Shown: positions 8,095 through 18,116, counted from the stretch's first letter. The stretch is DNA of 64,000 bases from Comamonas halotolerans (GCF_030162935.1 NZ_JASAUZ010000034.1:1-64000), one strand, 5' to 3'. A program made the numbers and translations. Notes: generated from the letters alone by a model not told the origin.

Positions 8095-9930
8095 ATGCAA
8101 GACCTGTTGCCTTTTTATGAACGTGAACTGGCGTTCTTGCGCAAGCAATCACAAGTCTTCGCAGCCAATTACCCGAAGATCGCAGCTCGTCTCACACTAT
8201 CGCAAGATGGGAGTGAGGATCCGCATGTCGAGAGGTTGATTCAGTCGTTTGCCTTGCTGAGTGCCCGTATCAGCAAGAAACTTGATGATGACTATCCAGA
8301 GTTTACGGAAGCATTGCTCGATGCACTGTATCCACAGTACTTAAAACCTTTTCCAAGTTGTTCCATTGCGCAGTTTGGACTACCACCTGATGTGAGTGCG
8401 AGTCAGCCCTCGTTGGTGCCTCGACACACTGAGTTGCTTTCGCATGCGGTTCAAGGTGTGCCTTGCCGATTTCGTACAGCGTATGACGTCGTACTGTCGT
8501 CGTTGAAGGTGACACATGCCCGCTTCCAGCCGCTTGCTGTAGGGGCAGGTAATGTAGTTTTGCCCAGACATGCGACTTCATGCCTTTCCTTGACCATTGG
8601 TGCCGGTGAGAGCAGTTGGACAGTGGCCAAGCAGGATAGTTTGCGCGTCTTTGTGGATGCAGAGACATCCATGGCGTCTTTGCTTATGGACGCATTGCTA
8701 GGCAATATTTGTGCTGCTTATGTTGAGGCAGACGCCAGTGGTCGGTGGAGTGAACTGGAGCATGTGCCATTGCGTCCCGTAGGCTTTGGTGAAGATGAAT
8801 TGCTAGTGCCCCAGTCAAGTCGCAGCCATCCCGCGTTGGGCCTGCTGGCAGAGCATTTCGCATTTCCTGAAAAGTTCTATTTTTTTGACATCGATATTGC
8901 GGCACTGCGCCGTTGCCTGCCCAGTGGTAAGGTTGTGACGCTGCACTTGGCTCTGCAAGGCTTGCGTGTTGGTTCTCATGCATCCGAAATGTTGCAAGAA
9001 ACTTCTGCGAAGCATTTCCAGACGGGCTGTACACCGGTGGTTAACCTTTTCGAGAGGCCTGGCGATCCTATTCGCTTGTCGCATACCACTAGCGCCTATC
9101 CGGTGGTGGTGGATGGTCGCAGTGCCTCCGCTTTTGAGGTCTACAGCATTGACAGTGTCCAGTTGGTTCGTCAGACCGTGCAGGGCGATTGTGTGGTGCA
9201 GTTTCAGCCGTTTTACTCACTCAAGCACGGTCAGACGCCACAGCGTGATGCGCATTACTGGCTGTCACGACGCAATACCGAGGTGGCCGGGCGCAGCCCG
9301 GGCTATGAGACGGAGATCTCCCTGTTTGACGCAGACTTCAATGCGATGGATTTTCAGAGTGAAACACTCAGTTTGATGGTGACTTGCACCAATCGGGATT
9401 TACCGACGATTTTGTCATTTGGTCAGTCTGACGGCGATCTATTTTTAGAGGGCAACTCCCAGTCCGGCCGCATCAAGTTGTTGCGTCGACCAACGGCCAC
9501 CTTGAGGCAGCAGCGCGGAAAGAGTATGCATTGGCGCTTGGTTTCGCACCTTGCGTTGAGCCACCAGTCTTTGGTTGATGGAGATGCTTCGGCGTTGCGT
9601 GAGCTACTGTATCTGTATGACTGGAGGCGATCGTCTGTCTCCATTCAGCAAATTGAAAGCCTGGTTGATATCGCGCATAGGCAGAGCCTGCAGTGGTTGC
9701 CGGGACAACCTTTTGCCACCTTTGTACGTGGCATCGAGGTGATTTTGCGCATTGATGAATCACGATTCGTCGGCAGTAGCTTGCAGGTATTTGTGGCGGT
9801 GCTGGATCGCTTTTTCGGGCTTTACGTCAACTTAAATAGTTTTACGCAGTTGGTCGTGCTTTCGGCCCAGCAAGAAGAAAAGGAATTGGCGCGATGCAAA
9901 CCTCGCAGCGGCGACTCCACGCTTCTGTAG
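8095..9930 (+). CDS. tssF: Type VI secretion baseplate subunit TssF
   Basis: The 611-residue product begins with the TssF signature LLPFYERELAFLRKQSQVFAA and continues with YPKIAARL and DPHVERLIQSFALLSARI, all typical of the family (VasA/ImpG). The C-terminal part has the conserved LLYLYDW and RGIEVILRIDESRFVGSS segments. TssF2-TssG1 heterotrimers form the baseplate wedge with TssE and TssK. Its stop lies inside tssG, an overlap of 37 bp, so the two subunits are probably translated together. Confidence 0.96.
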   Translation: MQDLLPFYERELAFLRKQSQVFAANYPKIAARLTLSQDGSEDPHVERLIQSFALLSARISKKLDDDYPEFTEALLDALYPQYLKPFPSCSIAQFGLPPDVSASQPSLVPRHTELLSHAVQGVPCRFRTAYDVVLSSLKVTHARFQPLAVGAGNVVLPRHATSCLSLTIGAGESSWTVAKQDSLRVFVDAETSMASLLMDALLGNICAAYVEADASGRWSELEHVPLRPVGFGEDELLVPQSSRSHPALGLLAEHFAFPEKFYFFDIDIAALRRCLPSGKVVTLHLALQGLRVGSHASEMLQETSAKHFQTGCTPVVNLFERPGDPIRLSHTTSAYPVVVDGRSASAFEVYSIDSVQLVRQTVQGDCVVQFQPFYSLKHGQTPQRDAHYWLSRRNTEVAGRSPGYETEISLFDADFNAMDFQSETLSLMVTCTNRDLPTILSFGQSDGDLFLEGNSQSGRIKLLRRPTATLRQQRGKSMHWRLVSHLALSHQSLVDGDASALRELLYLYDWRRSSVSIQQIESLVDIAHRQSLQWLPGQPFATFVRGIEVILRIDESRFVGSSLQVFVAVLDRFFGLYVNLNSFTQLVVLSAQQEEKELARCKPRSGDSTLL

Positions 9931-10970
9931 CGCAACGGCTGCACAAGCAGTTCTATCGCTTTGAGTTTTTCCAGGCGCTGGTGTTGCTGGAGAAGTTGTT
10001 GAAGCGCCAGGGAGTGTCGGCGCGTGATCTGGCAGACAAGATCAGCTTTTCCAATTCCACATCTTTGAGTTTCCCCCCTAGTGAGATTGAGGCATTGCTG
10101 ATCTATGACGAACAGGGGAAAAGGCTGGATGCGCAAACGGATTGGCACAACGTCCGTATCGGCCATGTTCAGATTACACCTGCCTTTTTTAGCCTGCTTG
10201 GCGCCCATGGGGCATTGCCTTCTGCTTATACAGAGCAGCTATTGCGGCGCCAGCAAGAAAGCAAGCAGCGCGTGGCCACGGCATTTCTGGATATTTTTGT
10301 TCAGCGAGCCGTGCACCATTTTTATCGGGCCTGGCGTAAATATCGGCTTGCTATAGGCGATGAGCAGCAGCAACGACGTGATTACCTTCAGGCACTGATT
10401 TGGTTAGGCGGTGGAGGGCGAAAGCTCGAAGATTCAGCACAGCCTTATGCAAGCGATGGTGTGTTTGATGAGACCTTGGGGCTTTATGCGGAAGCGACAA
10501 GGCAACGCCCTTTATCAGCAGCTTATTTGCAGCGGGTTTTGTGTGAGCATTTTGATTGCCCTATCCGAATCGAGCAGTTCGTGGGCAAGTGGTACCAAGT
10601 TCCTGCGCATCAGTGCACATCTCTGGGCTCAACCAATGCAGTGCTCGGACACACAGCTTTGGTTGGGCAAAGTGTTTGGCAGCGCGATTTGCGGCTGCGG
10701 TTGTGGGTTGGTCCTTTGGACAGGCGTGCTTTTGATGCTTTTTATCTAGGACAGTCCCATGCGCGTGCGTTGTCCCGGATGCTTAAAGCGTTGGCAGGTG
10801 TGACCTATGAGTATGAGGTGCGCCTGATTCTTGATCGGAAGGCAATTGGCCCGGTTTTGTTGACGGCGCAAGGCGATGCACGCCTCGGTTGGAATTGCTT
10901 TTTGTGTGATGAAGCTGGTAGCGCTGTCGATCGTAGCGATGCCATGTATGAGTTGGAACTGCTGGCATGA
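9894..10970 (+). CDS. tssG: Type VI secretion baseplate subunit TssG
   Basis: The 358-residue product has TssG/ImpH/VasB features: FYRFEFFQALVLLEKLL near the start, ISFSNSTSLSFPPSEI, and the conserved FSLLGAHGALPSAYTE stretch near residue 98. It pairs with TssF in the baseplate wedge. The ATG at 9894 is preceded by an AAGGAA binding site inside tssF. About 200 bp without a gene follow before tssH. Confidence 0.95.
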   Translation: MQTSQRRLHASVAQRLHKQFYRFEFFQALVLLEKLLKRQGVSARDLADKISFSNSTSLSFPPSEIEALLIYDEQGKRLDAQTDWHNVRIGHVQITPAFFSLLGAHGALPSAYTEQLLRRQQESKQRVATAFLDIFVQRAVHHFYRAWRKYRLAIGDEQQQRRDYLQALIWLGGGGRKLEDSAQPYASDGVFDETLGLYAEATRQRPLSAAYLQRVLCEHFDCPIRIEQFVGKWYQVPAHQCTSLGSTNAVLGHTALVGQSVWQRDLRLRLWVGPLDRRAFDAFYLGQSHARALSRMLKALAGVTYEYEVRLILDRKAIGPVLLTAQGDARLGWNCFLCDEAGSAVDRSDAMYELELLA

Positions 10971-11170
10971 GCCGTACAGATAAACAGTGCCGTGCTTGCA
11001 GCAGATATGTAATGAAAGGACAGGCGAATGCAATGCCAGGCAGTGATTTTTTCTCGGAGCGATAAGCAAAAGAAACACCCGGGTTGTGCAAGTCAGTTTG
11101 TCTCATGCCTTTGACAAGACAAGTGCTTTGTTCCAGCCAGTTTCCCATGATTAGATGACTTCGCATACCT

Positions 11171-13810
11171 ATGACCACATCGTTAAAGACCCTGATTACC
11201 AAGCTGAACGGCGTTTCTCGCCTTGCAACACAACGTGCCGCTAATATTTGTATGGCGCAAGGACATTACGAGGTGGATCTCGAGCACTTGTTCCTTGCTT
11301 TGCTCGAGCATGCTGATAGTGATTTTGCAACCATCCTCAAGTCTTCTGGTGTCAGTGCCAGTGGGTTGCGAGCTGACCTGGAACATGAGTTGGCAGGATT
11401 CAAGAATGGGAATACGCGTACACCAGTGTTTTCTCAATACCTGCAAAAGTTGCTTCAGCATGCGTGGCTTCTGGCATCACTTGATGAAGGTGCAGCGCAG
11501 ATACGTTCGGGCCATTTGTTGCTGGCATTGTTGACGGAGTCTGATCTGGCCCAATTGGCGCTACGTGGCTCTACGCGATTTGCCCAGATTAGCAAAGAGG
11601 ATCTCAAGCATCGGTTTCATGAGCTCACGCGCGGTTCAAGTGAAGTCCAAGATGCGAGTCATGTGGATTCACCAGTGAGCTCTGGAGTCGTGGATACAGC
11701 GTCTGCTGTGCATACGCCAGCGCTGGATCAATATACCAACGACCTTACAGCGCATGCGCGCGATGGCAAGCTTGACCCAGTGATTGGGCGGGACCCGGAG
11801 ATCCGCCAAATGATTGATGTGTTGATGCGCCGAAGACAGAACAATCCCATCCTTACCGGCGAAGCTGGAGTGGGTAAGACGGCAGTGGTTGAAGGCCTCG
11901 CACTTCGTATTGTTGCAGGGGATGTGCCAGAGCCACTGCGTAATGTGTCATTGCGCGTACTTGACCTGGGATTGCTGCAGGCCGGTGCTAGCGTGAAAGG
12001 AGAGTTTGAAAATCGACTCAAGGGTGTGATTGATGAAGTCAAAAAGAGCCCGACACCCATTATTTTGTTCATCGATGAAGCACATACCATGATTGGTGCA
12101 GGCGGAGCTGCTGGGCAAAGTGATGCAGCAAATTTGCTGAAACCACCTTTGGCGCGCGGTGAGTTGAGAACGATTGCCGCAACGACTTGGGCGGAGTACA
12201 AAAAGTATTTTGAAAAAGATGTTGCTCTGGCGAGGCGCTTTCAAGTTGTCAAAGTCGATGAGCCAAGCGAAGAGCTGGCGGCAGCCATGCTGCGCGGCAT
12301 GGTGTCATTGATGTCCAAGCACTTTGGGATCACTGTGATGGACGAGGCAGTGACAGAGGCCGTGAGGTTGTCCAACCGCTACATCACTGGACGCCAGTTG
12401 CCAGACAAGGCGGTGAGCGTGTTGGATACTGCATGTGCCCGTGTGGCATTGGGGCAAAGTGCAACGCCAGCGCAGATAGATGATGGCCGGAAATTGATGA
12501 GCCGTCTGCAGCAAGAAATTCAGGCGTTGCAAGCCGATATGCAGCGTGCCGGAGAAACTCTTAAGTCTGTTCAGCGGCTGGATGAATTGACGCAACGATT
12601 GCAGCTTGCACAAGATCAATTGGCGCAGGATGAAAGCCGCCTGGCAAGTGAACAAGTGCTGGTTCAGCGCATTCAGACCTTGCGTGCGGCAATGGCACAG
12701 TCCGCCCCCACGACCAGCCAAGATAGGTCGGAGTTGCACGAGGCTTTGCAGCAATTGCGCACACTTCAAGGCGAAAGTGGCATCGTGCCGTTGCAGGTTG
12801 ATGGCCATGTGGTGGCTGAAATTGTTTCTTCTTGGACAGGCATTCCTTTGGGGCGCATGGTCAAAGACGAAATCAGAACTGTGCGTGGACTGGCCCCGCT
12901 GCTGGCAGAAAGAGTCATTGGCCAAGATCATGCACTTGAAGCAGTAGCTCAGCGTGTACGTACTGCCAGTGCAAGGTTGGAAGACCCTAACAAGCCACGT
13001 GGCGTCTTCATGTTTGTGGGTCCTTCGGGAGTGGGTAAAACGGAGACCGCATTGGCGCTGGCCGATATCTTGTATGGCGGAGAAAAGAAGCTTGTCACCA
13101 TCAATATGAGTGAGTACCAGGAGGCACACAGTGTCTCTGGCCTAAAGGGCTCACCCCCTGGTTATGTCGGCTATGGCGAAGGCGGCGTCCTAACAGAGGC
13201 TGTCCGCCGTAATCCCTATAGCGTGGTGTTGCTGGACGAGGTGGAAAAAGCACACCCTGATGTGCTGGAAATGTTTTTCCAAGTCTTTGACAAAGGGGAA
13301 ATGGATGACGCAGAAGGCCGTTCCATTGATTTCCGGAACACGCTCATCATCCTGACTTCCAATGTGGGCTCAACGCAGATCATGCAGACCTGTCTGAACA
13401 AGCCAGCGCAGGAGCTGCCTGAGCCTGATGCTCTGGTTGAAACTCTGAGGCCGGTGCTCTTCAAGCATTTCAAGCCAGCGTTTTTGGGGCGAATGAAAGT
13501 CGTTCCGTATTACCCCATCAGTGATGATGTGCTTGAAGGCATCATCAAGCTCAAGCTTGGCCGTATTCGCGATCGTGTGCAAAGCAGCCACAGCGCACGT
13601 TTTGAGTGGACAGAGGCTGTTGTGGACACCATCTTGGCCCGTTGCACCGAGGTGGATTCTGGTGCCCGCAATGTCGATCACATCATTAACGGCACCTTGC
13701 TACCCGCAGTAGCTGGCGCTGTGCTTGATCGCATGGTGGATGGCCAAGCGATTGCTCGCGTTAAAGTGACTGCAAGCAAGGGCGGCGACTTCAAATACAA
13801 GGTGGAGTAA
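11171..13810 (+). CDS. tssH: Type VI secretion AAA+ ATPase TssH (ClpV)
   Basis: The 879-residue product is a ClpB-like double AAA+ protein. An N-terminal Clp N domain (residues 1-150) starts with LKTLITKLNGVSRLATQRAA, as in ClpV rather than ClpB. The first Walker A GEAGVGKT is at residues 230-237 with Walker B ILFIDEAHTMIGAGG downstream. A coiled-coil middle domain (about 440-540) precedes the second Walker A GPSGVGKT near residue 615. ClpV pulls contracted TssB-TssC sheath apart so subunits can be reused. It is the last recognised T6SS gene on the right. No strong binding site is visible before the ATG. Confidence 0.97.
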   Translation: MTTSLKTLITKLNGVSRLATQRAANICMAQGHYEVDLEHLFLALLEHADSDFATILKSSGVSASGLRADLEHELAGFKNGNTRTPVFSQYLQKLLQHAWLLASLDEGAAQIRSGHLLLALLTESDLAQLALRGSTRFAQISKEDLKHRFHELTRGSSEVQDASHVDSPVSSGVVDTASAVHTPALDQYTNDLTAHARDGKLDPVIGRDPEIRQMIDVLMRRRQNNPILTGEAGVGKTAVVEGLALRIVAGDVPEPLRNVSLRVLDLGLLQAGASVKGEFENRLKGVIDEVKKSPTPIILFIDEAHTMIGAGGAAGQSDAANLLKPPLARGELRTIAATTWAEYKKYFEKDVALARRFQVVKVDEPSEELAAAMLRGMVSLMSKHFGITVMDEAVTEAVRLSNRYITGRQLPDKAVSVLDTACARVALGQSATPAQIDDGRKLMSRLQQEIQALQADMQRAGETLKSVQRLDELTQRLQLAQDQLAQDESRLASEQVLVQRIQTLRAAMAQSAPTTSQDRSELHEALQQLRTLQGESGIVPLQVDGHVVAEIVSSWTGIPLGRMVKDEIRTVRGLAPLLAERVIGQDHALEAVAQRVRTASARLEDPNKPRGVFMFVGPSGVGKTETALALADILYGGEKKLVTINMSEYQEAHSVSGLKGSPPGYVGYGEGGVLTEAVRRNPYSVVLLDEVEKAHPDVLEMFFQVFDKGEMDDAEGRSIDFRNTLIILTSNVGSTQIMQTCLNKPAQELPEPDALVETLRPVLFKHFKPAFLGRMKVVPYYPISDDVLEGIIKLKLGRIRDRVQSSHSARFEWTEAVVDTILARCTEVDSGARNVDHIINGTLLPAVAGAVLDRMVDGQAIARVKVTASKGGDFKYKVE

Positions 13811-14117
13811 AGGCTTTGAGCTGGGATACGGATGCCTTATTACCTTGAGAAACCAGGAGCTGGGCAGCGCTTGGTCTTGGTAATGAGTAATAAAAATAGG
13901 GAGCGAAGGCGCGCACCGTCTGCATGCAGTTGCTGACAGTGCAAAGGGCCTGTCGCTTCCTCTCTTCTCGGGACATTGCGTTGCGGGTAAATCTGTTTGG
14001 CAATGTCTCGTGGTATGCAGGCGGCGCTGTGTACTGGTGACCGCCTGAACTTTCCCAGCTGCCAGTACAGTTTCTGACTGGTATCACCCAGCCCATGCGG
14101 CTGGTGCTCGACGCCTT
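13811..14117. other. Spacer between tssH and thyA; no gene seen
   Basis: The two flanking genes converge on this 307-bp stretch. ATTACC at 13839-13844 and GGTAAT at 13879-13884 can pair, with an inner ACCA/TGGT pair, and an A/T-rich run follows, so this may be the tssH terminator although the T-run is weak. From about 13935 to 14117 several frames read coding-like for 20-45 residues and then stop (for example a plus-strand frame ending at 14117-14119), but none has a start and a recognisable domain. A decayed gene remnant is possible. Confidence 0.4.
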
Positions 14118-15104
14118 TTAGACAGCCATAGGGGCAGAGATGTGGGGGTGGTGTTGATACCCCTCAAGCGCAAAGTCAGAAGGCTCCATTTTTTCCAACC
14201 ATTCAGGCTCATATTTACCGGTGAGCGCATAGTCAGGAATGCGATCTGAAAGGACGAGCTGAGGCAAGGGGTAGGGCTCGCGCGTCAGTTGCTCCTTGAG
14301 CATGTCGACGTGGTTTTCATAGATATGTGCGTCACCGATGAAGTAGGTGAACCATCTCGGTTTGTAGCCTGTCAAGCGCCCGACAAGATGCAGCAGCGCA
14401 GCTCCTTCTGCCACATTGAAGGGTGTGCCAAGCCCCACATCGTTGGATCGAAGATATAAGCAAAGCGAGATTTCTTTCTTCTCTTTGTTGACGAGGAATT
14501 GGTAGAGAAGATGACATGGAGGCAGTGCCATCTCATCAAGCTGAGCCCAGTTCCAGCCGTGAAAGAGAATACGGCGGCTGCCCGGATCTTTGATGATGGT
14601 GTCAAGACATTGGCGGAGCTGGTCAACGGCTTTGTACAACAGCATGCCAGACGGTCTTCCATCGGCTCCTTCCAGAATGCCGATTTGTTGAAAGCCGCGT
14701 GTGATGGCGTCTGCAATCTGGGCATGGCCTTGAGGTTGCGCGGGGTCAATGAGCTTGTATGCAGGCCACTCACGCCACTGAACCCCGTATACAGGACCCA
14801 GATCATCTTCCCGCAGCCTGTAAGGGTTGGCCAACCATTGCGCATTTTCGTTTGCGTTCTGGTCCCATACCTTGCAACCTAGTGCACGAAAATCTGCAGC
14901 GCTGCGCGATGCACGCAGAAACCCGGCCAATTCGCCCATGACAGACTTGAACGCCAGCTTCTTCGTAGTGATGGCAGGAAAACCTTCCTGCAAGTCAAAT
15001 CGAAGCATTGCACCCGGGATGCTGAGGGTGCGTACGCCCGTGCGGTTGTCTTGCCAACTGCCGTTGTCAAAGATGTTCTGTACGAGGTCAAGATACTGTT
15101 TCAT
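14118..15104 (-). CDS. thyA: Thymidylate synthase
   Basis: ThyA converts dUMP and methylene-tetrahydrofolate to dTMP and dihydrofolate. The 328-residue product has the active-site motif LPPCH with Cys197 as nucleophile, preceded by the [10 protein letters not shown] arginine segment, and the folate/dUMP motif [13 protein letters not shown]. It is longer than the 264-residue E. coli enzyme, with an insertion in the small domain comparable with longer ThyA forms. I start at ATG 15104 ([12 protein letters not shown]) because the 16 extra residues upstream do not resemble the family. folA is not adjacent, although the two genes are often neighbours. Confidence 0.96.
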   Translation of the reverse strand: MKQYLDLVQNIFDNGSWQDNRTGVRTLSIPGAMLRFDLQEGFPAITTKKLAFKSVMGELAGFLRASRSAADFRALGCKVWDQNANENAQWLANPYRLREDDLGPVYGVQWREWPAYKLIDPAQPQGHAQIADAITRGFQQIGILEGADGRPSGMLLYKAVDQLRQCLDTIIKDPGSRRILFHGWNWAQLDEMALPPCHLLYQFLVNKEKKEISLCLYLRSNDVGLGTPFNVAEGAALLHLVGRLTGYKPRWFTYFIGDAHIYENHVDMLKEQLTREPYPLPQLVLSDRIPDYALTGKYEPEWLEKMEPSDFALEGYQHHPHISAPMAV

Positions 15105-15547
15105 GGGCCAATGTGACAAATTGAGAGGGGAATCGTATAGCAAGCTCGGCAAGAAGCGGTGTGATGTCCTTGGATGGCCCCGACCCAGACTTGACCACTA
15201 CGGTCTCTGGTACTTCCTAAGCCTCAATGTTCGTGGATTCAGGAGGCACTTTTGCTTACACGGTGTGCCTAGAGATGGCGCATAAAGTCATCATATTGAC
15301 GCAACAAATGAATGAGAAAAAACTGTGCCGGATGAGCACAGGCAATCTGCCATCGGGCGCGGTGGGGTGCTTGCCTTCTGGATGGATTGTTCACGCTGGA
15401 TATGCGACGTCGGCGGACAGACATCGAATTGGTTTGTTTTAACAATGCGCGTATTCTTATTGTGAGATCTGCGAAAAATGTGTGCACTTTGGTGCATGAA
15501 GTGATGTTTTAAATGTGCTTGTGAGCATCTAACGTGGGAGAGAGCCT
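15105..15547. other. Divergent intergenic region between thyA and a lipoprotein gene
   Basis: This 443-bp stretch separates two divergent genes and should contain both promoters. On the thyA side a TATACGAT-like element lies about 30 bp before the start. On the other side a good GGGAGAGAG binding site precedes the lipoprotein start. Short frames in the middle have no recognisable content. Confidence 0.4.
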
Positions 15548-16174
15548 ATGAAACGTTTACTCAGTCCTTGGCATGCCTTGGCTGTTTTGACCGCAGCAGG
15601 TGTTTTGGCTGCCTGTGAGCCTGCGCCGCCTACTCCGAGGGCTAGCTCTGCGGCGGGGGGGAATGTGCAATCAGCACCGCCAGCCGAAGCAAATACCGAT
15701 GCAGTGCAGGGCTTGGGAAGTGACGCAGCGCTTGTTGCAGAAAGTGCGCAGAAAGCGGATGCCTTGCCTAGCCATGATCAGCCTGGCAGCAATGCTTCTC
15801 CCCTTGGGGAACTCAAGCAGTATCTGGGCTCCTACCCCAGCGATAGCAATGTCAGCTTTTTGGAGCAGGGTGTGCTGGCCGAGCGGCTCAAGCATTTGAT
15901 GGGCAAGGAGTACCCAACTTTGTTGTCAAACCTGCGCACCGTCAGCCCGCTGACTGAAGAGGCGGGGCGTTGGTTCATCACGGGCAACAGACCCCATGAA
16001 GGTGGTACCGAAGCTGCGGCTGTGGTGGTGGACGCAGCGCAAAATGCAGTGCGTGTGTGGATGTTGCATGAAGGCAAAGTCTCGGAGTACCAAGACCCCA
16101 GTCATATCAATGTACCCTGGCCCAAAGATGTGCAGACCATGGTGGACAACCAAAAAAGCCTACCCAAAGGTTGA
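15548..16174 (+). CDS. Putative lipoprotein of unknown function
   Basis: The 208-residue product starts at ATG 15548 behind a strong GGGAGAGAG site. Residues 1-22 form a signal peptide with lipobox LAAC and predicted lipidation at Cys23. Residues 24-90 are rich in Ala, Pro, Ser and Gln and look unstructured. The C-terminal roughly 110 residues look globular, with LGSYPSD, a HLMGKEYPTLLSNL helix, GNRPHEGGTEAAAVVVD and VWMLHEGKVSEY. I do not recognise a named family, although this pattern recalls small periplasmic proteins of unknown role. It is a single gene between divergent thyA and a terminator. Confidence 0.8.
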   Translation: MKRLLSPWHALAVLTAAGVLAACEPAPPTPRASSAAGGNVQSAPPAEANTDAVQGLGSDAALVAESAQKADALPSHDQPGSNASPLGELKQYLGSYPSDSNVSFLEQGVLAERLKHLMGKEYPTLLSNLRTVSPLTEEAGRWFITGNRPHEGGTEAAAVVVDAAQNAVRVWMLHEGKVSEYQDPSHINVPWPKDVQTMVDNQKSLPKG

Positions 16175-16193
16175 GGACTCGATCCAAACAACA

Positions 16194-16225
16194 AAAAACG
16201 CCACGACATTGCGTGGCGTTTTTGT
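16194..16225 (+). terminator. Bidirectional intrinsic terminator
   Basis: A perfect 9-bp stem AACGCCACG (16197-16205) / CGTGGCGTT (16212-16220) has A-rich sequence on its left and T-rich sequence on its right. It can therefore end both the plus-strand lipoprotein gene and the minus-strand FAD oxidase gene. Confidence 0.85.
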
Positions 16226-16243
16226 TTGGCGGCTGTAGAGAGT

Positions 16244-17668
16244 TCAAGCTCTGAGAATACAGCCAGGGTTCATGATGCCTTGCGGATCGAGTGCCTGCTT
16301 GATGGCGCGCATCATGCCCAGTGCTACGGGTGATTTGTAGTGCTCCAGCTTGTCGGCCTTGAGTGCGCCAACGCCGTGCTCGGCGGAGAATGAACCTCCA
16401 AATTTGGCGACAGCGTCATAGACCAAATCATTGACCAGGCCTTCTTTCTCCTGCAGAAAGGCTTTTCCATCCTGACCTTCTGGTACTTGTACGTTGTAAT
16501 GCAGATTTCCATCACCAAGGTGGCCAAAGTTCACCAAACGAACACCTGGAATCTTGCTGTAAAGCACTGCATCAGTGTGCTCCACAAAGGCGGGAATTCT
16601 GGACGCTTGAATGGAAATGTCGTGCTTGATGTTCAGGCCTTCTTCGGCTTGAGCCAGCGGAATGCTCTCGCGAATGTGCCACAGATCGTGCGCCTGGGAC
16701 ATGCTCTCGGCCACCACGGCATCCAGCACGCAGCCGTCTTCAAACGCCAGTTCCAACAGATATTCAAAGCGCGCGCGGGCATGGGCTTCGGATTCGTTGT
16801 CGGAGTTTTCCAGCAAAACGCAATAAGGGGCATCGGCCAGATCGGCAAATGGCACGCGCAATTGCGGCATGTGTTTGACAACGAGTGAGAGCGCAAATTG
16901 GCCCATCACTTCAAAACCTGTCAGGCCTGCAGAGAGGTGCTGGTGGGCCAGCCCCAGCAAGCGCACGGCGGCGTCCATGTTTGGGACTGCTGCAAAGGCC
17001 GTGAGTTGTGCCACAGGTTTCGGAAATAGCTTCATGGTGGCAGCGGTGATGATGCCCAGCGTGCCTTCGCTGCCAATAAACAAGTCGCGCAGATCGTAGC
17101 CTGTGTTGTCTTTGCGCAGGCCTGTCAATCCTTCCCAGATATCGCCTTGCGGGGTGACCACTTCCAGACCCAGACACAGCTCACGCGTGTTGCCGTAACG
17201 CAGCACCTGCGTGCCGCCAGCGTTGGTGCCCAGGTTGCCACCCAGTGTGCAACTGCCTTCCGCTGCCAGCGACAGCGGAAAGAGAAATCCAGCTTTGTCT
17301 GCAGCTTCTTGCAAGGTTTGCAAGATGACGCCAGCTTCCACTGTGACCGTGAGGTTGTCGGGATCCAAACTGCGTATGCTGTTCATGCGTTGCAGGCTGA
17401 GAACCACCTGCTGTCCAGAGTTGTTTGGTGTGGAGCCGACCGACAGCCCTGTATTGCCGCCTTGGGGCACGATGGAGATGCCGGCCGCAGCGCAGGCTTT
17501 GACTACGGAGGCCACTTCGGCGGTGCTGGCCGGGCGTACCACGGCCAAGGCTTTGCCATGCACACGTTTTCGCCAGTCCTGTTCGTAGGCGCTCAAGTCG
17601 CCGTCGGTCAGCACATGGCTGTCGCCCACAATGCCGCGCAAGGTGGTGATGAAATGCTTGCTATCCAT
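16244..17668 (-). CDS. FAD-binding oxidase of the GlcD / D-lactate dehydrogenase type
   Basis: The 474-residue product is a VAO-family flavoprotein that oxidises a 2-hydroxy acid such as D-lactate, glycolate or D-2-hydroxyglutarate. The FAD-binding domain shows VRPASTAEVASVV, VPQGGNTGLSVG (FAD pyrophosphate loop) and GGNLGTNAGGTQVLRYGNTREL around residues 140-165. The C-terminal domain ends GFGGSFSAEHGVGALK-like (SFSAEHGVG) and IMNPGCIL, as in GlcD homologues. The exact substrate cannot be read from sequence. I start at ATG 17668 (MDSKHFITTLRG) because the 40 residues upstream are cysteine-rich and unlike the family. DUF2069 gene lies just upstream on the same strand. Confidence 0.88.
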   Translation of the reverse strand: MDSKHFITTLRGIVGDSHVLTDGDLSAYEQDWRKRVHGKALAVVRPASTAEVASVVKACAAAGISIVPQGGNTGLSVGSTPNNSGQQVVLSLQRMNSIRSLDPDNLTVTVEAGVILQTLQEAADKAGFLFPLSLAAEGSCTLGGNLGTNAGGTQVLRYGNTRELCLGLEVVTPQGDIWEGLTGLRKDNTGYDLRDLFIGSEGTLGIITAATMKLFPKPVAQLTAFAAVPNMDAAVRLLGLAHQHLSAGLTGFEVMGQFALSLVVKHMPQLRVPFADLADAPYCVLLENSDNESEAHARARFEYLLELAFEDGCVLDAVVAESMSQAHDLWHIRESIPLAQAEEGLNIKHDISIQASRIPAFVEHTDAVLYSKIPGVRLVNFGHLGDGNLHYNVQVPEGQDGKAFLQEKEGLVNDLVYDAVAKFGGSFSAEHGVGALKADKLEHYKSPVALGMMRAIKQALDPQGIMNPGCILRA

Positions 17669-17699
17669 CGAGGTTCTCAGAATGGTGTGAAAGGGAAAT

Positions 17700-18095
17700 T
17701 CAGGTCTGCTGAGTTGCTGTTTTTGCAGCTTTCTGGCGCAGACGCACATGCAGCGTACACGCGACAAAAAGCAGCAGGCACAAGGCAATTTCCAGCATGG
17801 CCAGGTAGTTACCGGGGGCTTGGTCGCTCCATGCGCGTACCACCCCTTCGGTGAAATAAAGCCAGACCACCAGACTGACCCAGCGGTAGGTATACATGCG
17901 GCGCTTGAGCAGGCCCGCGAGCGGAATACACAGGGGCAGTGCCTTGAGCACCAGCCAAGAGCCTCCGGGACGCAGCGGTGCCAGCCATAGCTCCCAGGCT
18001 ACGCTGAGGACAATCAGGCCAAGCAGGCTGCCAACGGCCAGCCATCGGGTGGCAGCCACATCGCTGCCTGGAAGGTTGTTGCTTGCAGAATTCAT
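17700..18095 (-). CDS. DUF2069 integral membrane protein
   Basis: The 131-residue product has four predicted membrane helices: about residues 17-35, 45-62, 70-88 and 98-115. The pattern PLRPGGSWLVLKALPLCIPL and YTYRWVSLVVWLYFTEGVVRAWSD is characteristic of the DUF2069 family. The function is unknown. I start at ATG 18095, because the longer upstream frame would run into the divergent yihY gene. The family is often found next to YihY-type proteins, as here, where the start codons are only 21 bp apart. Confidence 0.85.
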   Translation of the reverse strand: MNSASNNLPGSDVAATRWLAVGSLLGLIVLSVAWELWLAPLRPGGSWLVLKALPLCIPLAGLLKRRMYTYRWVSLVVWLYFTEGVVRAWSDQAPGNYLAMLEIALCLLLFVACTLHVRLRQKAAKTATQQT

Positions 18096-18116
18096 TGGGA
18101 TGGCATCATACGGCCC

